In this document: piece by piece, positions 1-8,382 of the stretch | How positions within the stretch are numbered: position 1 is the first letter of the stretch | Layout: each line of letters opens with the position of its first letter | NCBI RefSeq assembly: GCF_900182795.1 | Contig: NZ_FXTX01000008.1 | Span: 1 to 64,000, forward strand | DNA length: 64,000 nt | Direction of reading: 5' to 3' | Source: Venenivibrio stagnispumantis | GTDB lineage: Bacteria > Aquificota > Aquificia > Aquificales > Hydrogenothermaceae | Program-made: the position numbers and the translations under genes | The notes under the pieces: generated by a model | Databases searched by the model: none | What the model saw: only the letters and a program-made list of their open reading frames with translations | What the model was told of the DNA's origin: nothing

Positions 1-1
1 A

Positions 2-118
2 ATATCAGTATTGTCATTAAGCAGACTTGTAGCATACAGCAGTTTAGTAGAAATTTCAGCAATAAAACTCAAAAGACTAATCAAATGGATAGATACACGA
101 AATTATGGATATGGATAG
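2..118 (+). CDS. 3' end of an unrecognised gene (partial)
   Basis: A frame is open from the window edge to a TAG at 116-118, giving 38 residues. Its codons (ATA, TTA, AGA, GTA) match the rest of the window better than the other open frame here. The peptide is hydrophobic at first and ends in a basic/aromatic tail (KRLIKWIDTRNYGYG), as might follow a last membrane helix. I do not recognise the family. A second frame is open from 1 to 132, so the frame choice is not certain. Confidence 0.3.
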   Translation: MSVLSLSRLVAYSSLVEISAIKLKRLIKWIDTRNYGYG

Positions 119-129
119 ATGGGACGGAA
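103..129 (+). repeat. 27-nt element resembling one upstream of tuf
   Basis: This stretch matches 18453-18479 at 23 of 27 positions, and the shared core is GATGrGACGGAA. It overlaps the end of the partial gene above. Within it and just before it, ATGGATAGAT occurs twice (85-94 and 111-120). The rest of 130-288 is AT-rich and I see no gene or convincing terminator there. The function is unknown, and it could be a dispersed repeat or a chance similarity. Confidence 0.3.
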
Positions 130-288
130 TAGGAAAAGAAGAGATAGGAAAACAAAAATTTCCTTTTAAAAAAGAATTAACTCTCATTATTCTTCGGTAT
201 TAGTATAAGCAATCTTGAGAATAAATTAATAATCTTTATACCAAAAACGAGATAAAAAACAACAATTTAATTTAAGAATTAAGCTAAT

Positions 289-2433
289 TTAAAACATCAA
301 CTTTCCTATATTATACACTATAAAACTTGTAATCCAAGCGGTGGTGAGGCTAATAAAGATTGAAAAGAAAGCCCATTTAAAGCTATCTGTTTCCTGTTTT
401 ATTGCAAAAATTGTTGCTAAACAGGGAGTATATAGTAATAAAAATACTAAAAATGCATAAGCAGACAAAGGAGTAAAGCTATTTTTAACAATTGAGGATA
501 ATGTAATATTTTCCTCTTTTTCTTCCTCCGGTTTAATTAATTTAAATGTAGAGAGTATATTTTTAAACAGCTGAATATTTGCATCTAAGAATGATACTGC
601 TATCTCCTTTACACCTTCTGTGAAAGATAATTTTTTATTTTCTTCCTGCTCTGCAAGCTCCGGAGCATATATATTACCCATAGTAGATAAAACTACTTCT
701 TTTGCTACAAAACCTGATAATAAAGCACCGGCACTTTGCCAATTACCAAATCCCATAGGTTCAAAAACAGGAGCAATCGTTTTGCTTATGGTTCCAAAAA
801 TTGTATTTTCTTTATTTTTTTCTCCAAAAGGGGTATTAAGTAAAAACCATACAACAATAGAAGTAGCAAAAATAAATGTTCCGGCTTCTAAAATAAAAGA
901 TTTGGTTTTAATCCAGGTATTTAAAAATATATATTTCAAAGTAGGAAATCTATAAGGCGGAAGTTCCAAAATAAATGTTTCTGTATATGTTTTAAACATA
1001 AATTTATTGAGAATAAAAGCTACAATTACAGCCATAAAAACACCAAGAAGATATAAAGAAAGTAGCACCAAAGAGCCATACTCTCTAAAAAATAAACTCA
1101 CAAAAAATGTATAAACGGTTAGCCTTGCACCACAAGACATAAAAGGTATCATAAGAATAGTTAAAATCTTTTCTTTTGGAGATTCTATTGTTCTGGTAGA
1201 ATAAACTGCCGGCACATTACAACCAAAACCTATAATAAGAGGTATAAAAGATTTTCCGCTTAAACCTACTATACTCATAAATCTATCCATAAGAAATGCA
1301 GCCCTTGCCATATATCCGGTTCCTTCCAAAATAGCAATAAGTATATATAAAACAAATAAAACCGGCACAAAAGCAATAACAAAACCAACCCCACCTATTA
1401 CAGCTTGTGTAACAAAAGATTTTATAAATTCAGAAGCCCCTACGTAATCAAGTAAAGATATAGCCCATACCGAGATAACATTGGATAAAACATTATCAAA
1501 CCAATCAACAAAAGGAGAAGAAAATGTAAAAGTAATTTCAAAAACAAGCCATAACAAAAATAAAAATATAGGTATTCCCAAATATTTATGTAAAAATATC
1601 TTATCAAGTGTAAATGTAATATCTACTTTATCTTCTCTTTTCTTTTTTACAACCTGCTCATATACACTAATAACAATTGAATATCTTTCTTCAACAATAA
1701 TAATATCTATCTCTTTACCGTAAATTTTTTCTAAATCTTTTCTTATTTTTGCTACAAACTCTTTTATATTTGGATTTATCTCAATATCAAGATTATTTTC
1801 AAGCAGAGCAATTGCTAAATATCTCTTTGGATATAATGAGAGTAAAACCGGTTGATATTTCTCTACTACTTCAATAATTTTTTTTAGATATTCTTCTATA
1901 TCTGTCTCAAAATGCTCACACTGGATGAAATTTTTATTTTGATAAATTTGTATAATACTATCTAAAATTTCCGTTATACCTAAGTTTTCTTTTGCAGATG
2001 TTGGGATAGCTTTGACGCATAAAAGTTTTTCAAGTTTTTTGTAATCTATTTCATATCCTTTTTCTACTGCTTCATCCCAGATATTAAGAGCTATAATCAG
2101 AGGTATTTCAAGCTCTAAGAGTTGAATTGTAAGATATAGATTTCTTTCTAAATTGGTAGAATCTACAACATTTAAAATAATATCTGGCTTTTCTTTTATT
2201 AAAAAATCTATTGCTATTTTTTCTTCTGCCACTTTATTAGATAAACTATAAACTCCGGGTAAATCAACAAACTCTATTTTATAACTTTTATAATCAATAA
2301 CTGCTTCTTTTTTTTCTACCGTTACACCTGCCCAGTTTCCAACTTTCAGATTTGTTCCGGCTATTGCATTTAGCAGAGCAGTTTTACCAACATTAGGATT
2401 TCCGGCTATTGCTACTCTGATAATATTATCCAT
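289..2433 (-). CDS. feoB: Ferrous iron transport protein B (first copy)
   Basis: FeoB is an inner-membrane Fe2+ transporter with a fused cytoplasmic G domain. The 714-residue protein has a P-loop GNPNVGKT at about residues 11-18, a G3 motif DLPGVYSL at about 58-65, the FeoB-style G4 motif NIWDE near 117, and SAKE as a likely G5. The membrane domain begins near residue 285 and includes the conserved GFGCNVPAVYSTR and PFMSCGARLTVY segments that form the core. The length is normal for the family. It overlaps feoA by 8 bp, so the two are co-transcribed and probably translationally coupled. A second FeoB (60940-63054) is similar in layout but clearly diverged, so this is a paralogue or separately acquired copy. 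The iron role rests on family knowledge. Confidence 0.95.
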   Translation of the reverse strand: MDNIIRVAIAGNPNVGKTALLNAIAGTNLKVGNWAGVTVEKKEAVIDYKSYKIEFVDLPGVYSLSNKVAEEKIAIDFLIKEKPDIILNVVDSTNLERNLYLTIQLLELEIPLIIALNIWDEAVEKGYEIDYKKLEKLLCVKAIPTSAKENLGITEILDSIIQIYQNKNFIQCEHFETDIEEYLKKIIEVVEKYQPVLLSLYPKRYLAIALLENNLDIEINPNIKEFVAKIRKDLEKIYGKEIDIIIVEERYSIVISVYEQVVKKKREDKVDITFTLDKIFLHKYLGIPIFLFLLWLVFEITFTFSSPFVDWFDNVLSNVISVWAISLLDYVGASEFIKSFVTQAVIGGVGFVIAFVPVLFVLYILIAILEGTGYMARAAFLMDRFMSIVGLSGKSFIPLIIGFGCNVPAVYSTRTIESPKEKILTILMIPFMSCGARLTVYTFFVSLFFREYGSLVLLSLYLLGVFMAVIVAFILNKFMFKTYTETFILELPPYRFPTLKYIFLNTWIKTKSFILEAGTFIFATSIVVWFLLNTPFGEKNKENTIFGTISKTIAPVFEPMGFGNWQSAGALLSGFVAKEVVLSTMGNIYAPELAEQEENKKLSFTEGVKEIAVSFLDANIQLFKNILSTFKLIKPEEEKEENITLSSIVKNSFTPLSAYAFLVFLLLYTPCLATIFAIKQETDSFKWAFFSIFISLTTAWITSFIVYNIGKLMF

Positions 2434-2665
2434 TATCTTCCTCTATAACTATATTTTTTGCCTCTTTTCTTCTAAGAGCTAAGCAATAATCTTTAACTTT
2501 TATCTTAATAGGGCCACCGAATAATCCATTTTGTAGCACTTCTACCTTTTGCCCCGGTATCAATCCAAGTTCATATAATCTTTTTTTCATACATCCATCA
2601 CAAACAATATCTTTAATAACTACTTTTTTGCCTTCTTCTACATCTGCCAACCTTTTTTCGCTCAT
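2426..2665 (-). CDS. feoA: FeoA-domain protein with a CxxC motif
   Basis: FeoA is a small cytoplasmic SH3-like protein needed for FeoB activity. This 79-residue protein has the typical RLYELGLIPGQKVEVL core and the C-terminal basic strand ALRRKEA. The ATG at 2665 follows a good AGGAG-like site (TGGAGAG), and the gene overlaps feoB by 8 bp. An odd feature is the pair of cysteines in VCDGCMKKRL (about residues 22-25) at the start of the core. Ordinary FeoA proteins, including both copies at 63068-63519, lack it. A metal-sensing or Fe-S binding role is possible but is inference. Confidence 0.92.
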   Translation of the reverse strand: MSEKRLADVEEGKKVVIKDIVCDGCMKKRLYELGLIPGQKVEVLQNGLFGGPIKIKVKDYCLALRRKEAKNIVIEEDNG

Positions 2666-2684
2666 CTTCTCTCCAATTTAAAAC

Positions 2685-2726
2685 TAAATCTCAATTTTAT
2701 TATATAACAAAATAAGCCCGATTCAA
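2685..2726 (-). promoter_or_regulatory. feoA promoter with candidate iron operator
   Basis: Read on the minus strand: TTGAAT (2726-2721), a 16-nt spacer, then TATAAT (2704-2699). Four bases later comes TTGAGATTTA (2694-2685), close to the expected start site. The same ten bases sit on the -10 region of the second feo operon (63536-63555). The -35 hexamer abuts the -35 of the divergent two-component promoter. Confidence 0.6.
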
Positions 2727-2757
2727 TGACAAAAAGCAATAAAAAATCATATATAAT
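2726..2757 (+). promoter_or_regulatory. Promoter of the two-component operon, possibly leaderless
   Basis: ATGACA (2726-2731) and TATAAT (2752-2757, spacer 20) or the overlapping TATATA (2750-2755, spacer 18) precede the ATG at 2765. The distance from the -10 box to the ATG is only 7 nt and no Shine-Dalgarno sequence is present, so a leaderless transcript starting at or next to the ATG is likely. Confidence 0.5.
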
Positions 2758-2764
2758 TTATTTT

Positions 2765-3409
2765 ATGAAGATTTTATTGATAGAAGATGATTTAATACTT
2801 GGTGAAAGTGTTAAGGAATATTTAGAGCTAAATGATATTGAAGTAGTATGGATTTATGATGATAGACAGTTTAAAGATGTTCTAAAATTTAATCAGTTTG
2901 ATGTAATGGTGATAGATTTAATGCTACGATACAATAAAGGTGAAGATATTATTGAATGGATACGGGATAATAATATCAATACTCCTATACTTGTCCTTAC
3001 TGCGAAAAATAGTATAGAAAGCAAAGAAGAATGCTTTAACAAAGGAGCAGATGATTATTTAGTAAAACCTTTTGAACCAAAGGAGTTATTACTCAGATTA
3101 AAAGCATTATCAAAAAGAAAAAAAATAGAGCAACTCATAAAAATAGGAGATATTTTAGTAGATTTAGACAATAAAATCATTAAAAAACAAAATGAAGAGA
3201 TAAAAATATCAAAAACAGCCTGGAAGATACTTTATCTACTTATAAGCAGAAGAGGAGAAATAGTTGATACAGAAACTATACTCAATTATGTATGGGGAGA
3301 TAAAGCAGTAGGAGATGAGATAGTAAGAGCTTATATAAAAGAACTTAGAAAAATCTTGCCTCCTGATAGCATACAAACTTACAAAGGAAGAGGTTATAGA
3401 TTAGTTTGA
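2765..3409 (+). CDS. OmpR/PhoB-family response regulator
   Basis: This is a cytoplasmic DNA-binding regulator of 214 residues. The receiver domain (about 1-118) shows the acidic pocket EDD at 7-9, the phospho-acceptor Asp51 in VIDLM, the Thr in VLTAKNS and the Lys in LVKPFEP. A winged-helix domain follows (about 125-214) with the family ending YIKELRKILP...GRGYRLV. An upstream in-frame ATG at 2726 would add 13 residues, but it lies on the predicted -35 box, and the protein from 2765 (MKILLIEDD) begins as the family does. The stop overlaps the TTG start of the kinase by 4 nt. Targets are unknown. The neighbours are feoAB (divergent) and the pilY1 operon (downstream). Confidence 0.92.
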   Translation: MKILLIEDDLILGESVKEYLELNDIEVVWIYDDRQFKDVLKFNQFDVMVIDLMLRYNKGEDIIEWIRDNNINTPILVLTAKNSIESKEECFNKGADDYLVKPFEPKELLLRLKALSKRKKIEQLIKIGDILVDLDNKIIKKQNEEIKISKTAWKILYLLISRRGEIVDTETILNYVWGDKAVGDEIVRAYIKELRKILPPDSIQTYKGRGYRLV

Positions 3410-4230
3410 AACTACAAACAAAAATTTTATTGGTTTTTTTTATATTGATTACAATTGTTTTTGCAGTTATAAATTTTGTGGTAATTATTTTTTATAAAAA
3501 TATTCAGGATTTTTATATATCACAGATTTCACAACTTGGTGTTAAATACTCTTTACCGGATTATATATTTAAAGATTTTTTTAGTGTGCTTTTTTTATGG
3601 GAAGCTTTTCTTATTTTGAGTTTGAGTTATCTTTTTTATAAGATTTTAGATTATAGTATAAAGAAAGAAGAAGAACAAAAAAATTTTTTAGAGCTGATAA
3701 TTTTGATGATTTCTCATAAATTCGGAAATTTTTTATCGGTTTTAAAAACAAATTTAGAGATATTAAAGATAAAAAAAGAGGATAAAGTTATACAAAGATT
3801 AGAAAGAACTATCGGATATATGGAAGAAGATTTTAAATCTATTATAAATATTTTGAAAAATCTAAAACAGAACATAGATAAAAAAGAGCCGGTAAATATT
3901 AAAGAAATTATAGAATATCAGATTAATCTATTTAAACCGGTAGATAAAAAAATATATTTAAGATTAAAAGATAAAAAAATAGTAGCCACTAGATTAAATA
4001 TTGAAAATATTTTGTTTTTACTGATTGAAAATAGTATTAGATACTCAAAAGAGAAGATATATATAAAATCATGTAAAAATGCAATATTTATAAGAAATGA
4101 TATAGCTACTACTACAAAAGGAACCGGTATAGGATTAAATATAGCCTCTTATCTTGCCGAAAGAGAAAAAATAAAAATAAAATATAGAGAAAAAAATAAC
4201 AGATTTATAATAGCAATAGTTTTCACATAA
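3406..4230 (+). CDS. Membrane sensor histidine kinase (short, atypical H box)
   Basis: This is the partner kinase of the preceding regulator: 274 residues with a TTG start overlapping its stop codon. Two membrane segments (about 7-29 and 60-80) enclose only some 30 residues, so little extracytoplasmic sensing is possible. The probable phospho-acceptor is His104 in ISHKFGNFLSVL, in place of the usual SHELRTPL. The ATPase domain is small: an N box (LLIENSIRYS) and a G2-like box (GTGIGLNIASYLAE) are visible, but the usual DxGxG G1 box is not. Such reduced kinases occur naturally, and the intact overlap with the regulator argues for function. No signal can be assigned. Confidence 0.82.
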   Translation: MKLQTKILLVFFILITIVFAVINFVVIIFYKNIQDFYISQISQLGVKYSLPDYIFKDFFSVLFLWEAFLILSLSYLFYKILDYSIKKEEEQKNFLELIILMISHKFGNFLSVLKTNLEILKIKKEDKVIQRLERTIGYMEEDFKSIINILKNLKQNIDKKEPVNIKEIIEYQINLFKPVDKKIYLRLKDKKIVATRLNIENILFLLIENSIRYSKEKIYIKSCKNAIFIRNDIATTTKGTGIGLNIASYLAEREKIKIKYREKNNRFIIAIVFT

Positions 4231-4242
4231 TTTTCACGATTT

Positions 4243-4270
4243 TTGATAAAAAATAGAGTATAGTTATAAT
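4243..4270 (+). promoter_or_regulatory. Promoter of the pilY1/minor pilin operon
   Basis: TTGATA (4243-4248), a 16-nt spacer and a perfect TATAAT (4265-4270) lie in the 70-nt gap between the kinase gene and pilY1. A purine-rich ribosome site GGAGATAAGG (4284-4293) follows ahead of the ATG at 4301. This suggests the pilus operon is transcribed separately from the kinase, with some read-through possible. Confidence 0.65.
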
Positions 4271-4300
4271 AAAAAGAAAATCCGGAGATAAGGTTGTATT

Positions 4301-7300
4301 ATGTTAAGATTTAGAATTTTAATATTGTTATTATTTATAACATTTGGCATAAGTATAGCCGGTAGTATGCAAAATTATTGTCAACTTCCTACTTACATGT
4401 CTACACAAGTATCTCCTAATGTACTTATCATAGTAGACAAAAGTGGAAGTATGAGTTGGGCTGCATATTATAAAACATGGTCTAACTCTAACAAAGTTAG
4501 TGAGATAGGGTCATACAATTCTAATACTACTTATGAAGGATACTTCGTTCCAAATAAAGTTTATGAAAAGGTAAATGGTGTATGGCAAGAAACAACTAAA
4601 TCAGAAAATTGTAATTTAACTTTAAACAGTAATTATTATTGGTATTATCGTCAATACTATAATTATTATTCAATATCTGGCACTTGTTCAGGGAATAAAT
4701 TAAATTTTGCTTTAATGGCAAGAATTGACCTTCTTAGATGGGCTATGACAGGTGGAAGACCACAGGGATGTAGTAATTTTACTGACCAAAACTGTGACCC
4801 GGATTTAGCTTGCACAGGAACAACTTGCACATTAGAATTAGATAATAAAAAATTAGTTCAAGTCCCTAAAGATAGAGTAAAAGGAGTAATTCAATCTCTT
4901 GAAGAAAAGAAAACTAAACCAAGATTAGGAGTTATGTTTTTTGATACAACACCCTACAGTGATAAAGTTTATATAGGCGATTATCCAAATGGGGAGAATG
5001 CAGACAAAGACCATCCATATACATATACCAAAAGAGCTATAAATTATGTTAGTCCAAGCGGAGATACCGGAACAGGCCCTGCTATGTGGGAAGCTTATGA
5101 TTATTTTAAACAATTAAATGAGCATAATATTACAAATGGATTTGATATACAATCCGGAACTTATAAAGATCCTATTTATGTTTGTGATTATCAAGGTCAA
5201 AATTGTAAACCGGCTCCTTGTGCAAAAAACTTTGTAATTCTTTTGTCAGATGGACAATGGAATACAGGAATTAATGGGAATACTTCATGTTCTATAGAAG
5301 ATGGTTATGAAAATAATTCAACTGACCCTGTTGTTCCTGCTTATTGGATGCATAAAAAATTAGGTAGAACTTATGGAAATTATAATATTTATGTTGATTC
5401 TGTTTATACTGTCGGATTATTTTTAGGGGGTACAGGTGAAAAATCTTTAAAAAATGTAGCTATGTATGGTTCATTTGACCCATCAAAAGACTGGCCAGAT
5501 AATCTAAGTGGGTACTCTCAAAATACCTGTGGTCCAGTTGATGATTGTTGTACAGGGTCAAATTGTGGAAAAGGGTCTGCATGTACAGACCTTCCGGCTT
5601 CATCTCCCGATTGGGATAAAGATGGAAATGGAATTCCTGATACTTTCTATTCTGCAAATAATGCACAAGAGATGAAAGATTCACTTTCCAGTGCCTTTGA
5701 AAGTATATTAAATAAAGTTTCATCTTCTTCTACCGTAGGAGTTCTTACCGGTGGGAAAGGTGATAATGGTGCTTTGGTAGAACAAGTTGTATTTTATCCT
5801 GAAAAATATTTCGGTAATAATTACAAAGTAAAATGGATTAGTAAATTAATTACACTTTGGGATTATAAATCTTCACTTGCATCAAACATAAGAGAAGATA
5901 CTAATAGTAATTTTAAACTTGATTTAACAGGAGATAAAGCTATTAGTTATGATCTTGATAATAACGGTAATTTAGTAATAAAAAAATGTTCCGTATATGC
6001 AGATGGTTCTACTAATACATCTGATTGTCAAACTTATACCGGAGATATTGGTAAAAATAATATAAATTATCTAATAGATGTAGGTGAAAAATTAAAAGAT
6101 AGAAGTTATAGTGATAGAAAAATATACTCTATTGATGAAAATGGAAATTTTAAACTATTTACATCTTCCAATGCATCTTCATTTGATACACTTCTTGGAA
6201 CTAATACATCAGAATTCCCAAGTTGTTTAAAAGATACCAATGGTAATATAAAATATGGAGATTTGATAGATTATATACTTGGAAAACAAATATACGGATG
6301 TAGAAACAGAAAGGTTGATGATAATGGAAACACTTGGAAACTTGCCGATATAATGAATTCATCTCCACAAATAGTTCATTATGATAACTATGATGTTGTA
6401 TACGTTGCATCTAATGATGGAATACTTCATGCATTTAAACTCGGTAAATATGAAAGTTTAAATCAAACTGACCAAGTTGCCCAGTTGACAGGTGATAATA
6501 TAGGCAAAGAACTTTGGGGATTTATACCTAAGAATGCATTACCTTATTTAAGATACCTTGCAGACCCTAATTATTGCCATATATATCTTAATGATTTAAC
6601 ACCATATATTTTTAATAGTATTTCCGGTAAAAAGATATTAATAGGTGGATTTAGACTTGGTGGTGGATGTGGTTATAACTGTAGTGGTGACCAAAGTAGT
6701 TGTAGCAATCCGGTAAATCCACCGTCCGATACTTGCACATCATCTTCTTGTGTAGGACTATCTTCTTACTATGCACTTGATATTACAGACCCTGAAAACC
6801 CTAAGTTCTTATGGGAATTTACTTATAAAGATTTAGGATTTGCATATTCAGGTCCTGGATTAATCAGAACAAAAGAAAATGGTGTTGATAAGGAATACAT
6901 TATATTTGCATCCGGAATGCATAACTACTCGGCACAATTCGCAAATGGTGCAAATAATGAAACTGACAGAGAATTGAAAATCTATGTTTTAGACTCTAAT
7001 ACAGGACAACTTGAAAGAACAATATATACCGGAATACAAAAAGCTTTTAGTGGAAGAATATTTTCTGAAGGACTTGATTTTGATGGTGATGGATATACAG
7101 ATTATATTGCATTTGGATATACACAACAATCCGGTAGCAATACAAGTTTCAAAGGTGGAATAATACTTCTCGGTGGGAAGAAGATAAATAATAATTTATA
7201 TCCATTTAAAAATGCTTCTTCTGTAAGTGATTGGAGTTTTAATAATTATACTTCATTTAAGATAGATGATAAAAATACGGTAGATATAAATCCGGTAACG

Positions 7301-7933
7301 ACAAAAGTTGAGTTTATGAAATGTTTTGACAGATGGTATATCTATTTTGGAACCGGTAGATGGTTTAAAAAAGATGATGATTGGGAGGTTAATAGAAATA
7401 CGTTATTCGGTGTTCCTTTTGATATAAAGAGCGATAATAATGGACAATATATAGATTTCATAACAACAACACAAAATGTTACAGACGAAAGCAATGTTTC
7501 AAATATATGCACAAGTAGTAGCTCAATAGGATGGTATATCAATTTAGACCCTGCTGATAGTAATACTTATAGTTTAAAAGAAAAGAATTTATCTGACCCG
7601 GTAGTAACAACTCAAAACCTTATAATATTTACAACAACTAAACCAAACGGTGATTTGTGTGGATTTGGTGGTAATACAAGAGTATGGACTCTAAATTGTG
7701 CTACCGGCGGACTACCTTCCGGATGTAGGGGTGATTTATATCAAGTATCAAATGTTGCTGGAACGCTTCTTTTACAACTTTCCGGTAGTAATATACAAGA
7801 AATTAATATTGCAAATATTGCCGACACCGGCAGAGTGTCCAATTGGTATAAAGGAACTCCACCGGAAGGTGCTTCGCCGTTTATTCAGTACGGAAATAGA
7901 AGAGGAGAAATTATATTATGGATAGAAAAATAA
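4301..7933 (+). CDS. pilY1: PilY1-like type IV pilus assembly/adhesion protein
   Basis: A large secreted protein of 1210 residues with an N-terminal signal peptide (to about residue 20). The N-terminal half is a von Willebrand A-like domain: DKSGS at 46-50 is a MIDAS DxSxS motif, and LLSDGQW further on supplies the expected Asp. The C-terminal half is the PilY1 beta-propeller, recognised by NSSPQIVHYDNYDVVYVASNDG followed by LHAF, and by a calcium-loop motif DFDGDGYTDYIAFG near residue 930. The protein is unusually rich in Cys and in Asn-X-Ser/Thr. Known PilY1 proteins sit at the pilus tip, aid minor pilin assembly and bind surfaces. It is the first gene of the operon and overlaps the next by 16 nt. 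Pseudomonas places pilY1 after pilX instead. Confidence 0.92.
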   Translation: MLRFRILILLLFITFGISIAGSMQNYCQLPTYMSTQVSPNVLIIVDKSGSMSWAAYYKTWSNSNKVSEIGSYNSNTTYEGYFVPNKVYEKVNGVWQETTKSENCNLTLNSNYYWYYRQYYNYYSISGTCSGNKLNFALMARIDLLRWAMTGGRPQGCSNFTDQNCDPDLACTGTTCTLELDNKKLVQVPKDRVKGVIQSLEEKKTKPRLGVMFFDTTPYSDKVYIGDYPNGENADKDHPYTYTKRAINYVSPSGDTGTGPAMWEAYDYFKQLNEHNITNGFDIQSGTYKDPIYVCDYQGQNCKPAPCAKNFVILLSDGQWNTGINGNTSCSIEDGYENNSTDPVVPAYWMHKKLGRTYGNYNIYVDSVYTVGLFLGGTGEKSLKNVAMYGSFDPSKDWPDNLSGYSQNTCGPVDDCCTGSNCGKGSACTDLPASSPDWDKDGNGIPDTFYSANNAQEMKDSLSSAFESILNKVSSSSTVGVLTGGKGDNGALVEQVVFYPEKYFGNNYKVKWISKLITLWDYKSSLASNIREDTNSNFKLDLTGDKAISYDLDNNGNLVIKKCSVYADGSTNTSDCQTYTGDIGKNNINYLIDVGEKLKDRSYSDRKIYSIDENGNFKLFTSSNASSFDTLLGTNTSEFPSCLKDTNGNIKYGDLIDYILGKQIYGCRNRKVDDNGNTWKLADIMNSSPQIVHYDNYDVVYVASNDGILHAFKLGKYESLNQTDQVAQLTGDNIGKELWGFIPKNALPYLRYLADPNYCHIYLNDLTPYIFNSISGKKILIGGFRLGGGCGYNCSGDQSSCSNPVNPPSDTCTSSSCVGLSSYYALDITDPENPKFLWEFTYKDLGFAYSGPGLIRTKENGVDKEYIIFASGMHNYSAQFANGANNETDRELKIYVLDSNTGQLERTIYTGIQKAFSGRIFSEGLDFDGDGYTDYIAFGYTQQSGSNTSFKGGIILLGGKKINNNLYPFKNASSVSDWSFNNYTSFKIDDKNTVDINPVTTKVEFMKCFDRWYIYFGTGRWFKKDDDWEVNRNTLFGVPFDIKSDNNGQYIDFITTTQNVTDESNVSNICTSSSSIGWYINLDPADSNTYSLKEKNLSDPVVTTQNLIIFTTTKPNGDLCGFGGNTRVWTLNCATGGLPSGCRGDLYQVSNVAGTLLLQLSGSNIQEINIANIADTGRVSNWYKGTPPEGASPFIQYGNRRGEIILWIEK

Positions 7934-8382
7934 ATGGATTTAGTTTAATAGAACTTTTGGTGGTTATTGCTATAATGACTATTATTTTATCTATTGGTAT
8001 TCCTAATTTTTTTAGATGGATAGAAACATACCGGATAGAAAGCGATACAAAAAATATTTATGCCTTTATCCAACAAGCCCGTATGAAAGCTTTTACTGAA
8101 AAAATAAAGTTAGATATTGTTTTGGAAAATTCTAACACACCCAATAGATTATGCTTAAAATGTGATAGTAGTGATGATGATTGTAAAAATGAATATGGAA
8201 CAAATTATATACAATGCATAGATTTAAAAAGACCTTTTAATGGAAATCAAGTAAATATATCAAAAAGAGGAACACTTAATGGAGGCCCTGTATATTTTTC
8301 GTCGCAAAATGATTCAGAGTATGATTGTGTAAGAGTTAGTGATATAAGAGTAAAAATGGAGAAATGCAATGGAAATCCTTAA
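7918..8382 (+). CDS. fimT: FimT/FimU (GspH-like) minor pilin
   Basis: A 154-residue prepilin with a type III signal: a short basic leader, then cleavage after Gly in NG/FSLIELLVVIAIM, with Glu at +5 of the mature protein and a hydrophobic helix to about residue 27. The helix continues into a GspH-like globular domain (QQARMKAFTEK). Four Cys in the C-terminal half could form disulfides. It starts inside pilY1 with an upstream GAGGAG. In type IV pili this class helps form the initiating tip complex. Assignment to FimT/FimU rests on fold pattern and operon order. Confidence 0.82.
   Translation: MDRKINGFSLIELLVVIAIMTIILSIGIPNFFRWIETYRIESDTKNIYAFIQQARMKAFTEKIKLDIVLENSNTPNRLCLKCDSSDDDCKNEYGTNYIQCIDLKRPFNGNQVNISKRGTLNGGPVYFSSQNDSEYDCVRVSDIRVKMEKCNGNP

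Noticed and set aside
2726-2764. ATG at 2726 as the start of the response regulator
   Set aside because: It overlaps the predicted -35 box. The extra 13 residues do not belong to the receiver fold, which begins MKILLIEDD.
7698-7925. 75-codon plus-strand frame overlapping the end of pilY1
   Set aside because: It is out of frame with the PilY1 propeller and has no start signal. PilY1 itself reads through with conserved motifs.
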